Position numbers and translations under genes: made by a program
In this document: piece after piece, positions 1 to 8,499 of the stretch
Numbering within the stretch: the first letter of the stretch is position 1
Layout of the letters: each line of letters starts with the position of its first letter
Assembly (NCBI GenBank): GCA_027487845.1
Contig: JAIYCV010000036.1
Span: 1-64,000, forward strand
DNA length: 64,000 nucleotides
Source of the DNA: Flammeovirgaceae bacterium
GTDB taxonomy: Bacteria > Bacteroidota > Bacteroidia > Cytophagales > Cyclobacteriaceae
Reading direction: 5' to 3'
The notes under the pieces: generated by a model
The model's input: only the letters and a program-made list of their open reading frames with translations
Databases searched by the model: none
What the model was told of the DNA's origin: nothing

Positions 1-87
1 CAAGAATACCTTGAGCATCACCGTAAACCTGGCAACATTGATACTGACACTATTATTCTGGAGTAAGAATTTCATTCTTTTTACAAC

Positions 88-1329
88 CTATCGACTTCCA
101 GTCGATAGTGGTTTAGTTACAGCGTTGACTCTCATTGCACCCGGACTTAAAATATCATTACCAGCTCCGCCAAAAGTTTTTGCCCAATTATTAGTTCCAT
201 TGCTTTGTGAAAAGCTGGCTATAAAAATATCCGCATTGCCAGCAGCAGTAAAATTGTTAGAGCCAACTGTAATTGAATTGCGATAGTTACCACCCAGAAT
301 TACATTGCCCGCATTATCCAAATCAACAGATGAATAGGCTTCTGTTAATACGGCACCTAAGTTCGCATCTACTTTTATAGCCCAAAGATTTATTCCGTTG
401 GCATCATATTTAGTCAGAAATAAACTATTTGTTGTTCCAGCAGCGGACACGGTTCTTGGCGTTGTTCCTAAAGGATTAAAATCTACAGTTCCTGCAAAAG
501 CCCCACAGATATAACTATTTCCTGCAGCATCCACGGCAATATCCCAAGCTCTTTCTTCTGTTACTCCCGTTGGATTTCCTAAAGCCAATGCCCATTGAAT
601 GCTACCTGCAGAATTGTATTTTGCTAAAAAAACATCGTAATCACTTTTTGAGGTAATCGTTTTCGTATCAAACGAAATAGTTCTGCCTGTTGTGTTGGCC
701 GTTTGTCCAAAATAACCAGTAACAAATACATTGCCTGCTGCATCAGTTTCTACACCATGTGGTGTAGTGATGCAGTTAGCTCCCCCGGCTGTCTTATCCC
801 AAATTAAGTTGCCGTTCTTATCATACTTGCTAAACAATCCATCAATTGTTCCTGCGCTGGTAAAAGATTTACCACTGATATTTGTTTGAAACAGTTCGGC
901 AGCTATGATATTATCATTGGCATCTGTAGTTATTGCTTTTCCATAACATTGATTGGTATTGGCATGATGAATAACCAATCCTTTTTGAACGGGTGGTGCA
1001 ACGGTATAAGTAAACCCCGAAAGTATAGCCGTTCCCTTCAATGTTGTTACACTTACATTACCTGATGCGCCAGCACCTACTACTGCCGTAATGCTTGTAG
1101 TTGAAACTACCGTAAATGATGCAGCAGCCGTTCCACCAAAACTTACAGCGGTTGCACCAGTAAAATCGGTGCCTGTAATAGTAACCGTTGCTCTTTGTGT
1201 TGCAGTAGTTGGCGTGAATGATACTACAATTGGTGCAGGTGTTGACGGTGGACTGGGTTCATCTTTTTTGCAAGAGGACTGCATCAAAATAACTACTCCA
1301 AAAATGCCTGATGTTATTATTCTTTTCAT
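88..1329 (-). CDS. IPT/TIG plus beta-propeller (SBBP) repeat lipoprotein, probably truncated
   Basis: The chosen ATG gives MKRIITSGIFGVVILMQSSC, a lipoprotein signal peptide with its Cys at residue 20; an upstream GTG would only add a charged leader. An IPT/TIG Ig-like domain (about residues 30-115, PTTATQRATVTITG...SFGGTAA) is followed by SBBP-type repeats with phrases such as DAAGNVFVTGYF and YDVFLAKY, suggesting a surface-exposed beta-propeller. The protein stops inside a repeat just after GGAGNDILSPGAMRVNA, at TAG 88-90. The remaining bases to the window edge still encode propeller-like residues (NNSVSINVA, then VYGDAQGIL in another frame), so the 3' end looks broken. It lies 35 bp downstream of the SUMF1-like lipoprotein gene, probably one transcript. 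The specific function is unknown. Confidence 0.75.
   Translation of the reverse strand: MKRIITSGIFGVVILMQSSCKKDEPSPPSTPAPIVVSFTPTTATQRATVTITGTDFTGATAVSFGGTAAASFTVVSTTSITAVVGAGASGNVSVTTLKGTAILSGFTYTVAPPVQKGLVIHHANTNQCYGKAITTDANDNIIAAELFQTNISGKSFTSAGTIDGLFSKYDKNGNLIWDKTAGGANCITTPHGVETDAAGNVFVTGYFGQTANTTGRTISFDTKTITSKSDYDVFLAKYNSAGSIQWALALGNPTGVTEERAWDIAVDAAGNSYICGAFAGTVDFNPLGTTPRTVSAAGTTNSLFLTKYDANGINLWAIKVDANLGAVLTEAYSSVDLDNAGNVILGGNYRNSITVGSNNFTAAGNADIFIASFSQSNGTNNWAKTFGGAGNDILSPGAMRVNAVTKPLSTGSR
1046..1190. repeat. IPT/TIG module, DNA-level copy 1
   Basis: This stretch aligns without gaps, at an offset of 1955 bp, to 3001-3145. Both encode the core of the IPT domain (ITG.[DN]FTGATAVSFGGTAA). 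Similarity at DNA level, including identical 16-bp runs such as ttccaccaaaacttac, indicates duplication or gene conversion between the neighbouring lipoprotein genes. Confidence 0.75.
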
Positions 1330-1364
1330 GATTTTGGTTTTTATTATTTTGCTTTTATTGTTTG

Positions 1365-3287
1365 TTAATCTGCGCTTCTTACACACCTAAATCCATTGCC
1401 TGAAAAGCGAACTGTTTCTTCTGTGTTACCGTACAGCCTACCCGAAACTCTAAGTAAAGCGTAGTTAAAGTAGACACCGTTAAAATCCTCGGTTCTAAAA
1501 AAATTGCCACCAAGAAATCCAGTGCCCAAGCCAGTTGTTACTTCTCCGCCTACTAGACCAGTCCAACCAATTACGTCAGCATTTCCGCTAATTGTAATTT
1601 GCCCGTCACCATGGTTGCCAATAAATGTTCTCCCCTGTACTCTTCCTATTGATGCAACACGTTCCCAAACATTCCCACTCATATCAAGAATTCCGTAATA
1701 GGTAGCACCGTTTTGAGCCCTCGTGTTATCTGATTTTGAAAACATACCTACTCGCACGGGCCCTTGAATTAGATTGGCAGCACAAACATTGGCATCTGAA
1801 TTTAAAGCCACTTCATTTTCGGTTCCTGCATTTAGCATGCCCGTAGCCGCAATGCGGGTATTATTGCCCCAGGCGAATTCGTTTGCAAGCGGAGTGAGTG
1901 GCCCACGGCAAGCCTTTTCATATTCCAATTGACTCATAGGCCTTAGCCCTGACCAGTCTGCATAAGCACATCCATCCAACCAATTTAAATAACCGCAGGC
2001 GATACCGCCACCATCACTTGTTTCATCAAATAGATTATCTTCGTCAGCATCAACACCATAAACTGCCGGCTGCGAATTGGCCACGCCAGAGACTTTTATC
2101 TCAACATAATTTCTGAAATTACCTGCCGAAGTGATAATCGCTTTTGTTCCAACAGGTGCGTTGGGAGGTACAGAAGCGTACTGAGGTGTTGCAACCAACT
2201 GTCTCGTAACACCAGCTTGCTGACCATAATTGAGTGAATTCAAAAAATCAGCATACTGCCCTTGCGTAATCTCATGTTTCATGGCGTAAAATGCCTTGAA
2301 ACCTTTCGGGTAAGCGGCAGGCAAGGTTTGCTGCGTTGCTGCACTAAAATCGTCAGGAGGTGTTGCACCATTGGCGGAACTTAAACTACCAACGTTGGTG
2401 CCCCCTAGCGTGATAGCATTTTCGCTTGTAATTTGATAAGGGGTATTACTTTCTGCTTTCCGAAGTTGCCCCTGAAAGATATTACCAGGGTCTCCAGTAC
2501 CATCTGTGCCATCTCCTACATAAAACGAACCTTGTGGTACGTAAACCATTTCAAGGGAATAGACCATTACTTGTACAATATCATTATCAGCAACACCGTC
2601 AGTTCCGTAATTCCACAGCAATTGCACATTGTTACTTGCAAAATCCCCTTTTCCTACACCAGACCTAAAATAATATGCCCCTTTACCATCGGCTGAAGGT
2701 GCGATGGTAGCCGTAGCAGCTTGAGAGCCTGTACTATGAAAAGCTGGGTTTGTGTTTAATGTTGCATGTTTCCACTCGCTAGAATTTGTCTTAAATTTTA
2801 CAAAAAGCCATACCGCATCGTAATTAATGGCGTCTCGCCAACTTCTTTTCCAAGCCAAATTAAAATTGATTTTTTGCGTTTTTGCTGCCGTGCTTTTATC
2901 GCCCAAAGAGGTTGCACTTACCAAGCCATAGATCGGATTGGAAATTGGATTTGCCGCGCCAAAAGTAAAGCCGGCTAGAGAAGCTGCGCCATTCGGGGTG
3001 GTAACGCTTACATTGCCTGATGCCCCAACACCCAATACTGCCGTTATTGTTGTAGAATTAGTAACAGTAAATGATGTAGCTGCCGTTCCACCAAAACTTA
3101 CTGCAGTTGCACCGGTGAAATTGGTACCCGTTATTGTAACCGCTGTACCCTGTTGTGTATTGGTAGGTGTAAAAGAAGTGATGGTAGGCACCAACGCACC
3201 TGATGGAGTGGGCTCATCCTTTTTACTGCACGCAAGGAGCGTAGTACAAATTGCCAGACCGATTATTAAATTAAGGCATGAGTTCAT
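1365..3287 (-). CDS. IPT/TIG lipoprotein with formylglycine-generating-enzyme-like (SUMF1) domain
   Basis: Signal peptide MNSCLNLIIGLAICTTLLAC with the lipid-attachment Cys at residue 20; the ATG at 3287 is preferred over an upstream TTG. One IPT/TIG domain (about residues 35-115) is nearly identical to that of the next gene. A middle region of about 150 residues contains WKRSWRDAINYDAVWLFVKF. The C-terminal half is a SUMF1/FGE-like fold: YAMKHEITQGQYADFLNSL, EYEKACRGPLTP, EFAWGN, MSGNVWERV and a terminal GNGFRCVRSAD. Bacterial members of this fold are often surface binding or structural proteins rather than sulfatase activators, and no sulfatase gene is near, so enzymatic activity is doubtful. 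It is likely first gene of a two-gene operon under the divergent promoter region shared with the MarR gene. Confidence 0.82.
   Translation of the reverse strand: MNSCLNLIIGLAICTTLLACSKKDEPTPSGALVPTITSFTPTNTQQGTAVTITGTNFTGATAVSFGGTAATSFTVTNSTTITAVLGVGASGNVSVTTPNGAASLAGFTFGAANPISNPIYGLVSATSLGDKSTAAKTQKINFNLAWKRSWRDAINYDAVWLFVKFKTNSSEWKHATLNTNPAFHSTGSQAATATIAPSADGKGAYYFRSGVGKGDFASNNVQLLWNYGTDGVADNDIVQVMVYSLEMVYVPQGSFYVGDGTDGTGDPGNIFQGQLRKAESNTPYQITSENAITLGGTNVGSLSSANGATPPDDFSAATQQTLPAAYPKGFKAFYAMKHEITQGQYADFLNSLNYGQQAGVTRQLVATPQYASVPPNAPVGTKAIITSAGNFRNYVEIKVSGVANSQPAVYGVDADEDNLFDETSDGGGIACGYLNWLDGCAYADWSGLRPMSQLEYEKACRGPLTPLANEFAWGNNTRIAATGMLNAGTENEVALNSDANVCAANLIQGPVRVGMFSKSDNTRAQNGATYYGILDMSGNVWERVASIGRVQGRTFIGNHGDGQITISGNADVIGWTGLVGGEVTTGLGTGFLGGNFFRTEDFNGVYFNYALLRVSGRLYGNTEETVRFSGNGFRCVRSAD
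3001..3145. repeat. IPT/TIG module, DNA-level copy 2
   Basis: Partner of the copy at 1046-1190, same orientation. See that entry for the alignment. Confidence 0.75.
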
Positions 3288-3305
3288 AGTATCGAATTGA
3301 TGGAT

Positions 3306-3349
3306 CAAAAATAGTAATTACTTTTTTAAAAAAGTAATTTATAGTAATT
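3306..3349. promoter_or_regulatory. Perfect palindrome with flanking direct repeats; likely MarR operator over the IPT promoter
   Basis: A 24-bp perfect palindrome lies at 3316-3339 (arm AATTACTTTTTT, centre between 3327 and 3328). The nonamer ATAGTAATT flanks it as direct repeats at 3311-3319 and 3341-3349. Directly downstream on the minus strand is TATTTTTG (3306-3313), matching the Bacteroidota -7 consensus TAnnTTTG for the IPT operon, so the palindrome sits where polymerase would contact the -10 to -35 interval. A second match on the plus strand, TAACTTTG at 3387-3394, would serve the MarR-like gene. AT-rich palindromes between divergent genes are typical MarR-family operators; binding here is inferred. 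Confidence 0.6.
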
Positions 3350-3416
3350 TTATTTTTTATTATACTAATAAAATGATCGTTAGCTTTAACTTTGAAGAAA
3401 TTTTAGGCGATTTACA

Positions 3417-3995
3417 ATGGAAGCAAGCCCCTTAATTGATTTAATCCATCTTTTTGAAACTTTTCAAAAGGAAACAAAAAACAATAACCTAACCGATTTT
3501 AGTGTTTGGCTCAATAAAACACTTAATTCGGACGCTGTAAAAGCCGATGGGGATATAAACAGAACGCTAGTATGGCTAATTCATAGGTTAGCCAAGTTTT
3601 TTAAATGGTATGCAAAAAACACGCTAAGCAAGCATGGTCTGGTTTCCATGGATGAGTATTTTATTTTGATTGCCATTGAGAAACTTGGAAACCCATCTAA
3701 AACCGAGGTGTATTCCAGCACCATCAGCGAAATAAATACAGGCACACAAATGTTGAACCGGCTACGCATGGCCGGAATGGTAAAGGAAAACATAGATAGT
3801 GTAGATAAGCGGGTGAGAAGGGTACAAATTACTCCAAAAGGAAAGAAAGCAAAAGACGGCTTTTTTCGAGATTCTGAATCTGATTTGAAGTTAAAAGCTG
3901 GAAACCTACCACCCGATGAAAAGATAGTGTTGATCGAGCACTTACAGTATTTAGAAAAATTTCATTCAGGTATTTATTTTAGTGATAAGAACTAA
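3417..3995 (+). CDS. MarR-family winged-helix transcriptional regulator
   Basis: 192 residues; the ATG follows a TAACTTTG -7 box at 3387-3394. The central winged helix is recognisable: MDEYFILIAIEKLGNPSKTEV (helix 2), then STISEINTGTQMLNRLRMAGMV (recognition helix) and the wing DKRVRRVQITPKGKKAKDGFF. Long N-terminal (1-60) and C-terminal helices would form the dimer interface. The protein is somewhat longer than typical MarR proteins (about 140-160 residues), with an extended N-terminus. It is divergent from the IPT lipoprotein operon across a spacer with a perfect palindrome, so autoregulation and control of that operon are likely. No ligand can be inferred. Confidence 0.85.
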   Translation: MEASPLIDLIHLFETFQKETKNNNLTDFSVWLNKTLNSDAVKADGDINRTLVWLIHRLAKFFKWYAKNTLSKHGLVSMDEYFILIAIEKLGNPSKTEVYSSTISEINTGTQMLNRLRMAGMVKENIDSVDKRVRRVQITPKGKKAKDGFFRDSESDLKLKAGNLPPDEKIVLIEHLQYLEKFHSGIYFSDKN

Positions 3996-4161
3996 TTTTT
4001 GGTGCTTTCATCTAAACCGATTCTTTTTTATTGCACTTTGTGGTAGTTCTAAAAAAGCAGTTTCCCTTCATCAACAATTTCGTGACTTGGTGTGAATTAG
4101 TAACGTGTTCGCATGGTTCTATTTAGTGGCACCTATTTTAACTGATGCATTATTAACTAGG

Positions 4162-5721
4162 TTAATTCAACTCCCAAACCACTACTTCATAAGGTTCAAT
4201 CTCAGTCGCTTGTTTGAAAGGCGATTTACCAAAGATAGTCTTACCTTTTTTAAATTCGCTCTTTATTGAAACGCGTTGAACTAGTTCAGAAAGATTGGCG
4301 CCAACTAGTACCGACTTACCGTCTTTTTTTCGAATAAAGCTAAAAACTTCGCTGTTATCATTTTCTACGGGTATGTATTCCCCATCTGAAATCGCTGCAT
4401 TATTCGTTCGTAATTTCAACAGCGTTCTGTAATGATTGAATAAGGAATTTGGATTACTCTGTTGTTCTTCCAATGAGATGGCATCGTTCGATTTTAGATT
4501 TGTATCAGTCCACCATTTACCCGTGTTTTCATACCAAACTGCCATTCCTTTTCCGGCAGGGGCTTTGTACCATTCAAATGCTTCTCGTCTAGGTATGTCG
4601 TTGCCATCACTATTTCCGTAAGCGCCATTGCCGCCTTTTCCCTTCATACCAATTTCTTGCCCGTAGTAAATAGAAGGTATGCCTCCAATGAGCAACTGCA
4701 AAGAAGCTGCAAGTTTTTGTTTCTGAATATTTGTTTCCAAAGAAGCAAAACGATCGAGGTCGTGGTTCTCTAAAAATATCAATTGCTGTTTTCCTTTGGG
4801 GGTTTTTAGCAAAACAGAATCTGCTTTATTTGTTAGTTCTTTTTTGTTGAATGAAAGAATGGCTCGCTGCAAACCAAAGCCAAACATCCTATCAACTCCT
4901 GCTTTGTCAAAGTAAGCGTACCCGTAATCTTTCCAATCGGCCTGTTCCCCTACAATACTTATAGCTGGATTCAACTTTTTTATGTCTTTTATCAACGGAT
5001 TCCAAAATTCTGTAAAAAGATTGGTAAGTGTAGGCTTTTCATCTAGATTGTCCATGGCATGATCAAGACGAAAGCCATCCACTCCATCATCAAACTTCCC
5101 GTCTTTGTTGGGATCCATGAAGTACTTAAACAAACCGATGTTGTAATCAAGCACTTCTTTGCTTTTTAAATTCACGGTAGTTATCGGTATTACTTTTCCA
5201 TCATAAGAAGTTAATTCGCGTAAGCCAAAAACCATGGTGGCGGGAGTTGTGTGCGCAGCGTCATCAAACAAGAGGTAGTTACTGTAAGGTGATGAGAGAT
5301 TGCCCACTGCATCTTTATACCATTTGTGTTTTGATGTTACGTACTGTGTCTCCATGTCCATATACACTTTCATGTTTCTCTTGTGAGCGTCTTTCATAAA
5401 TGCAACATACTCATCGAATGTACCGAACTTAGGATCTATCCTTTCAAAATCGTTAGCAAAATAGTTATGGTAACAATCAGCATCATATAACGGCAGCAAC
5501 AAGATGGCATTAACACCAAGGTCTTGCAGGTAATCTAGCTTTTGCCGAAGTCCGTTGAAATCGCCATGCTTATCGCTATTGCTGTCATAAAAGCTTCGAA
5601 GGAATAGGTGATAAATTACTTCGTTGCCGGAGTTTCTCTTCGCATCAGGCTGAGCTTCCGTCTTTAATAGGGATATGCAAACAAGAATCGATAAAATTGA
5701 TTTTTTACTGGTGATGGACAT
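4162..5721 (-). CDS. Secreted GH13 alpha-amylase-family glycosidase
   Basis: 519 residues with an N-terminal signal peptide (about 1-23, ending TEAQ). The TIM-barrel motifs are present: nucleophile D220 in DGVDGFRLD, acid/base E269 in SIVGEQ, and transition-state Asp D321 in ENHDLDRF. Conserved region I departs from the usual DxxxNH and reads MDMETQYVTSKH. A small C-terminal beta domain ends the protein (about 430-519). It is the last gene of a four-gene operon, 31 bp after the nitrilase-family gene. It probably acts in the periplasm or outside on alpha-1,4-glucan. It lacks a T9SS tail, a lipobox and CBMs, unlike the GH13 genes in the Sus locus. Confidence 0.9.
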   Translation of the reverse strand: MSITSKKSILSILVCISLLKTEAQPDAKRNSGNEVIYHLFLRSFYDSNSDKHGDFNGLRQKLDYLQDLGVNAILLLPLYDADCYHNYFANDFERIDPKFGTFDEYVAFMKDAHKRNMKVYMDMETQYVTSKHKWYKDAVGNLSSPYSNYLLFDDAAHTTPATMVFGLRELTSYDGKVIPITTVNLKSKEVLDYNIGLFKYFMDPNKDGKFDDGVDGFRLDHAMDNLDEKPTLTNLFTEFWNPLIKDIKKLNPAISIVGEQADWKDYGYAYFDKAGVDRMFGFGLQRAILSFNKKELTNKADSVLLKTPKGKQQLIFLENHDLDRFASLETNIQKQKLAASLQLLIGGIPSIYYGQEIGMKGKGGNGAYGNSDGNDIPRREAFEWYKAPAGKGMAVWYENTGKWWTDTNLKSNDAISLEEQQSNPNSLFNHYRTLLKLRTNNAAISDGEYIPVENDNSEVFSFIRKKDGKSVLVGANLSELVQRVSIKSEFKKGKTIFGKSPFKQATEIEPYEVVVWELN

Positions 5722-5752
5722 TTTCGTGGTTGTTAAGTTTTTGTATATCAGT

Positions 5753-6493
5753 TTATTTTACTTCAATTAAGATCAAATCAGATTCTCCCGCTTTACCCTT
5801 CGCAAGAATGTTTCCATTTTTATCGGCTGCAACACTTTGGCCGTTGTAGGTTCTGCCTTTCCACACACCGTGTCCGATTCTGCCAATTGAATTAGGACCA
5901 ACAACAGGACATCTTAGAATTTGAGATGCCTGTTGAACTACTTTCACCAATTCATTACCATGATCAGGCCATTGATTTTCTTCTGCAGCCCAGCCATAGG
6001 GTATTAAAACTAAATCGGGTTTGTGTTTACTCAGTTCGGTTAATAGCTGATCTTGAAATGAATCCGCGCAGATCAGGACTCCGATTTTTCCGAATTTCGT
6101 GTCTACACCAGATATTGAATTACCCATTGAATAAGGAGGATCCATTAAATGTGGCAACACATTTATCTTACGATATTTTAAAATAATCTTTCCATTATCA
6201 TCGATTAAGAGTGCTGATCCAAAAAGTTGATCGCCTTCTTTTTCATCAAGGCCCAGGCAGATATGGATCGAATGTTCTTTTGCAAGACAGCAAATAAAAT
6301 CAGAATCCCTGCCGGGAATTGGATGAGCCAATTCGAAAGCCTCTGGATTAATCCATCCCAAAATAATTGACTCTGGAAAAGCAATTAAGTCTGCATTATA
6401 TGAAGATGCTTCAATAACTGAATTTTCAATTCCTGCTAAGTTGCCTTCTCGGTCACTTTCAACGCATTTAATTTGGCCAATGGCAATGCGCAT
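5753..6493 (-). CDS. Carbon-nitrogen hydrolase (nitrilase superfamily amidohydrolase)
   Basis: 246 residues, cytoplasmic (no signal peptide). The Glu-Lys-Cys catalytic triad is visible: E41 in IAFPESIILGW, K109 in LKYRKINVLP and C142 in KIGVLICADSFQ. The length matches the smaller amidase branches (omega-amidase or N-carbamoylase-like) rather than true nitrilases, but the substrate cannot be told. Its ATG overlaps the stop codon of the GH127-like gene (TAATG), which implies translational coupling. Finding it between two glycosidases is unusual; it could act on an amidated or N-acylated by-product of the same substrate. Confidence 0.88.
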   Translation of the reverse strand: MRIAIGQIKCVESDREGNLAGIENSVIEASSYNADLIAFPESIILGWINPEAFELAHPIPGRDSDFICCLAKEHSIHICLGLDEKEGDQLFGSALLIDDNGKIILKYRKINVLPHLMDPPYSMGNSISGVDTKFGKIGVLICADSFQDQLLTELSKHKPDLVLIPYGWAAEENQWPDHGNELVKVVQQASQILRCPVVGPNSIGRIGHGVWKGRTYNGQSVAADKNGNILAKGKAGESDLILIEVK

Positions 6494-8496
6494 TATTTCA
6501 ATCCAGTTTTAAAAGTCACTTGCCTAAGAATAGTGTTACCCATTGGCACTAACTCAACAGATTGTTTTTGGTTGTTGATGGGATTGAGCAAAACAGTTTT
6601 GAATTTGAGTTTATCAGGGATTTGACTAACAGGTTCACCAATGTATTGGTACACGATTAACTCTTTTGGCGAATGACTAAGATCATAAAATCCGTCAACA
6701 GGAAAAGGCTTAGTTTTGGTTTCAATGAACTCAATGGGTAAGGCTAAAACTATTCCACCATAGGTAAAGTAAGTTTCGTTGTTGATATCCTGATGCTTGA
6801 TAACTTCTGGAAGAAAAGTGATCTGAACAGACTGTTTCCCATTCCATGTTTTGTTGATCACAATAAATCCATCTTCCTCTGAAAAGTTTTCACTAACCGA
6901 GAACTTTGTAGTTCCTTCTGGCTTGCGAATTTTTAATGCGAATTTATTTTTTGATGTGGAAACTTTAAATGTAAATGAGTAACCGTAAGGGTAATCTGTG
7001 CTCTCTTTTACGGTCACTAATTTTCCGTTGATGTGTGTTTTAACTTCGCTCGGCCCGAGCAGCGCATTTACAAGGCTGTTGTCATTTTTTACCCACATAT
7101 GTTGAACATAGTAGGGTGCAATGCGGCCAGCATTCGGCACACAGCAAACAGCGGCTTCTTTATGCACGGGTGAATAGCGATAGCGGGTTTGATGTTTATC
7201 AGATGTGTCGCCATTTAAACCACCTGTTAGAGCAAATGAGTTATCGGACTTCAGGTACGTGACGCACGTACCATTGGGATGACGCGCCCCTTGTGCGGGG
7301 TTTAAAAATATTTTCTCTGCACGTGCGGCATAAGACTGCTGTCCTGATTTTATGAATAGCTCTAAATAACTATGCATGAGTTCTTGCAGAGAGCAATACT
7401 CATATCCTCTTGCGGTGGCATCTGCTTTTCTTCCACCAATCCATTCATCGCCAACGGCTCCACCAGATGCGGTTGTTTCAAAATCAATTTTCTTTAGGAA
7501 ATGGTCAATGGCTTGTTTTAACTCATTGTTTCCCGATGCTTGGTAAGCGGCAGCCAGACTCCGCAGATGTTCATAAGTATGCACGCTGTGGCCTTTCAAT
7601 AAAATGCTGTCATTCATCAATTTTGAATATTGCGCATCTTCATTTAACGTTTGCTCAGAGAAATCCTCATATAAAAACAAGCAATAATCGCGATAGATTT
7701 CTTTACCAGTAATGCGATAAAGACTTTCAAAAACATCGGTAATGGTTAAGCCATGGGTTGTTCCACCAACATTCGGATTTACGGAGTAGAACGGGTGTGA
7801 ATTGTTTATCGGATAGTTATCCATTACGTTTTGAACAGCCCGTTCGATCGCGTTGAGAATGGTCTTTTGTTTTGTGTAATCGTACCAGGCTAACAATCCT
7901 CGCAGCAACGATGCCTTCGACCATAGTTCCCCGTTTTCATTATCAAATCGGTAACGTAACTCATGGTCATAAATGCCAAGATATTCGTCTGCATCTTGTG
8001 TAGCGAGAATTCGATTGATGTACTTTTCAATTTTGATCAGATGTGCTTTGTTGTTTGTTAATATGGCACTACGGATATATCCATCGCGCCAATTGCTTTG
8101 TGTTTCGCTGTTCCACCATAAAAACTGCACTTGCGCTTCGCCCGTAACACCCAGCGCGCCAACATCTTTGTTTTTTACTTTTTTTGAAAGTCTATTCTTT
8201 CCATAAATGTCATCGTCAAGAATCAAATCAGGAGCAAGGCTATCCAAATGCCCGGTGAATCCATTTAGGTTTTCTTCCATTTGTTCTTTGAGCCAACCTT
8301 CCGGAAGCACTTCCCCCAACGGCAATACACGGTATTCTTCGGCTACTGCTTTTACTTTTTGAAATGGTGATGCTTGCTGCGCGAAACAATTATTTCCGCA
8401 AAATCCAGTGAAGAATAACAAACAGCAGACAGTTACTCTTGTCAAGAAATAATGCATTCTGTGATGCCTATACAGACTTCTAAATTTAATTTCCAT
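6493..8496 (-). CDS. GH127-like glycoside hydrolase (beta-L-arabinofuranosidase family, former DUF1680)
   Basis: 667 residues. An N-terminal export signal spans about 14-40 (YFLTRVTVCCLLFFTGFCG); a start at ATG 8457 (MHYFLTRV) is an alternative. Family features are VLPLGEVLPEGWLKEQM near the N-terminus, an (alpha/alpha)6 barrel region, and the zinc/cysteine site: E366 and C368 in RGYEYCSLQEL with C451-C452 in EAAVCCVPNAGR. In GH127 one of these cysteines is the nucleophile and Zn is held by Glu-Cys-Cys-Cys. A C-terminal beta-sandwich follows. It lies 3 bp after the dioxygenase-like gene and is coupled to the amidohydrolase by TAATG. The exact linkage specificity (arabinofuranose or other beta-L-sugar) is not known. 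Confidence 0.85.
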   Translation of the reverse strand: MEIKFRSLYRHHRMHYFLTRVTVCCLLFFTGFCGNNCFAQQASPFQKVKAVAEEYRVLPLGEVLPEGWLKEQMEENLNGFTGHLDSLAPDLILDDDIYGKNRLSKKVKNKDVGALGVTGEAQVQFLWWNSETQSNWRDGYIRSAILTNNKAHLIKIEKYINRILATQDADEYLGIYDHELRYRFDNENGELWSKASLLRGLLAWYDYTKQKTILNAIERAVQNVMDNYPINNSHPFYSVNPNVGGTTHGLTITDVFESLYRITGKEIYRDYCLFLYEDFSEQTLNEDAQYSKLMNDSILLKGHSVHTYEHLRSLAAAYQASGNNELKQAIDHFLKKIDFETTASGGAVGDEWIGGRKADATARGYEYCSLQELMHSYLELFIKSGQQSYAARAEKIFLNPAQGARHPNGTCVTYLKSDNSFALTGGLNGDTSDKHQTRYRYSPVHKEAAVCCVPNAGRIAPYYVQHMWVKNDNSLVNALLGPSEVKTHINGKLVTVKESTDYPYGYSFTFKVSTSKNKFALKIRKPEGTTKFSVSENFSEEDGFIVINKTWNGKQSVQITFLPEVIKHQDINNETYFTYGGIVLALPIEFIETKTKPFPVDGFYDLSHSPKELIVYQYIGEPVSQIPDKLKFKTVLLNPINNQKQSVELVPMGNTILRQVTFKTGLK

Positions 8497-8499
8497 TCT

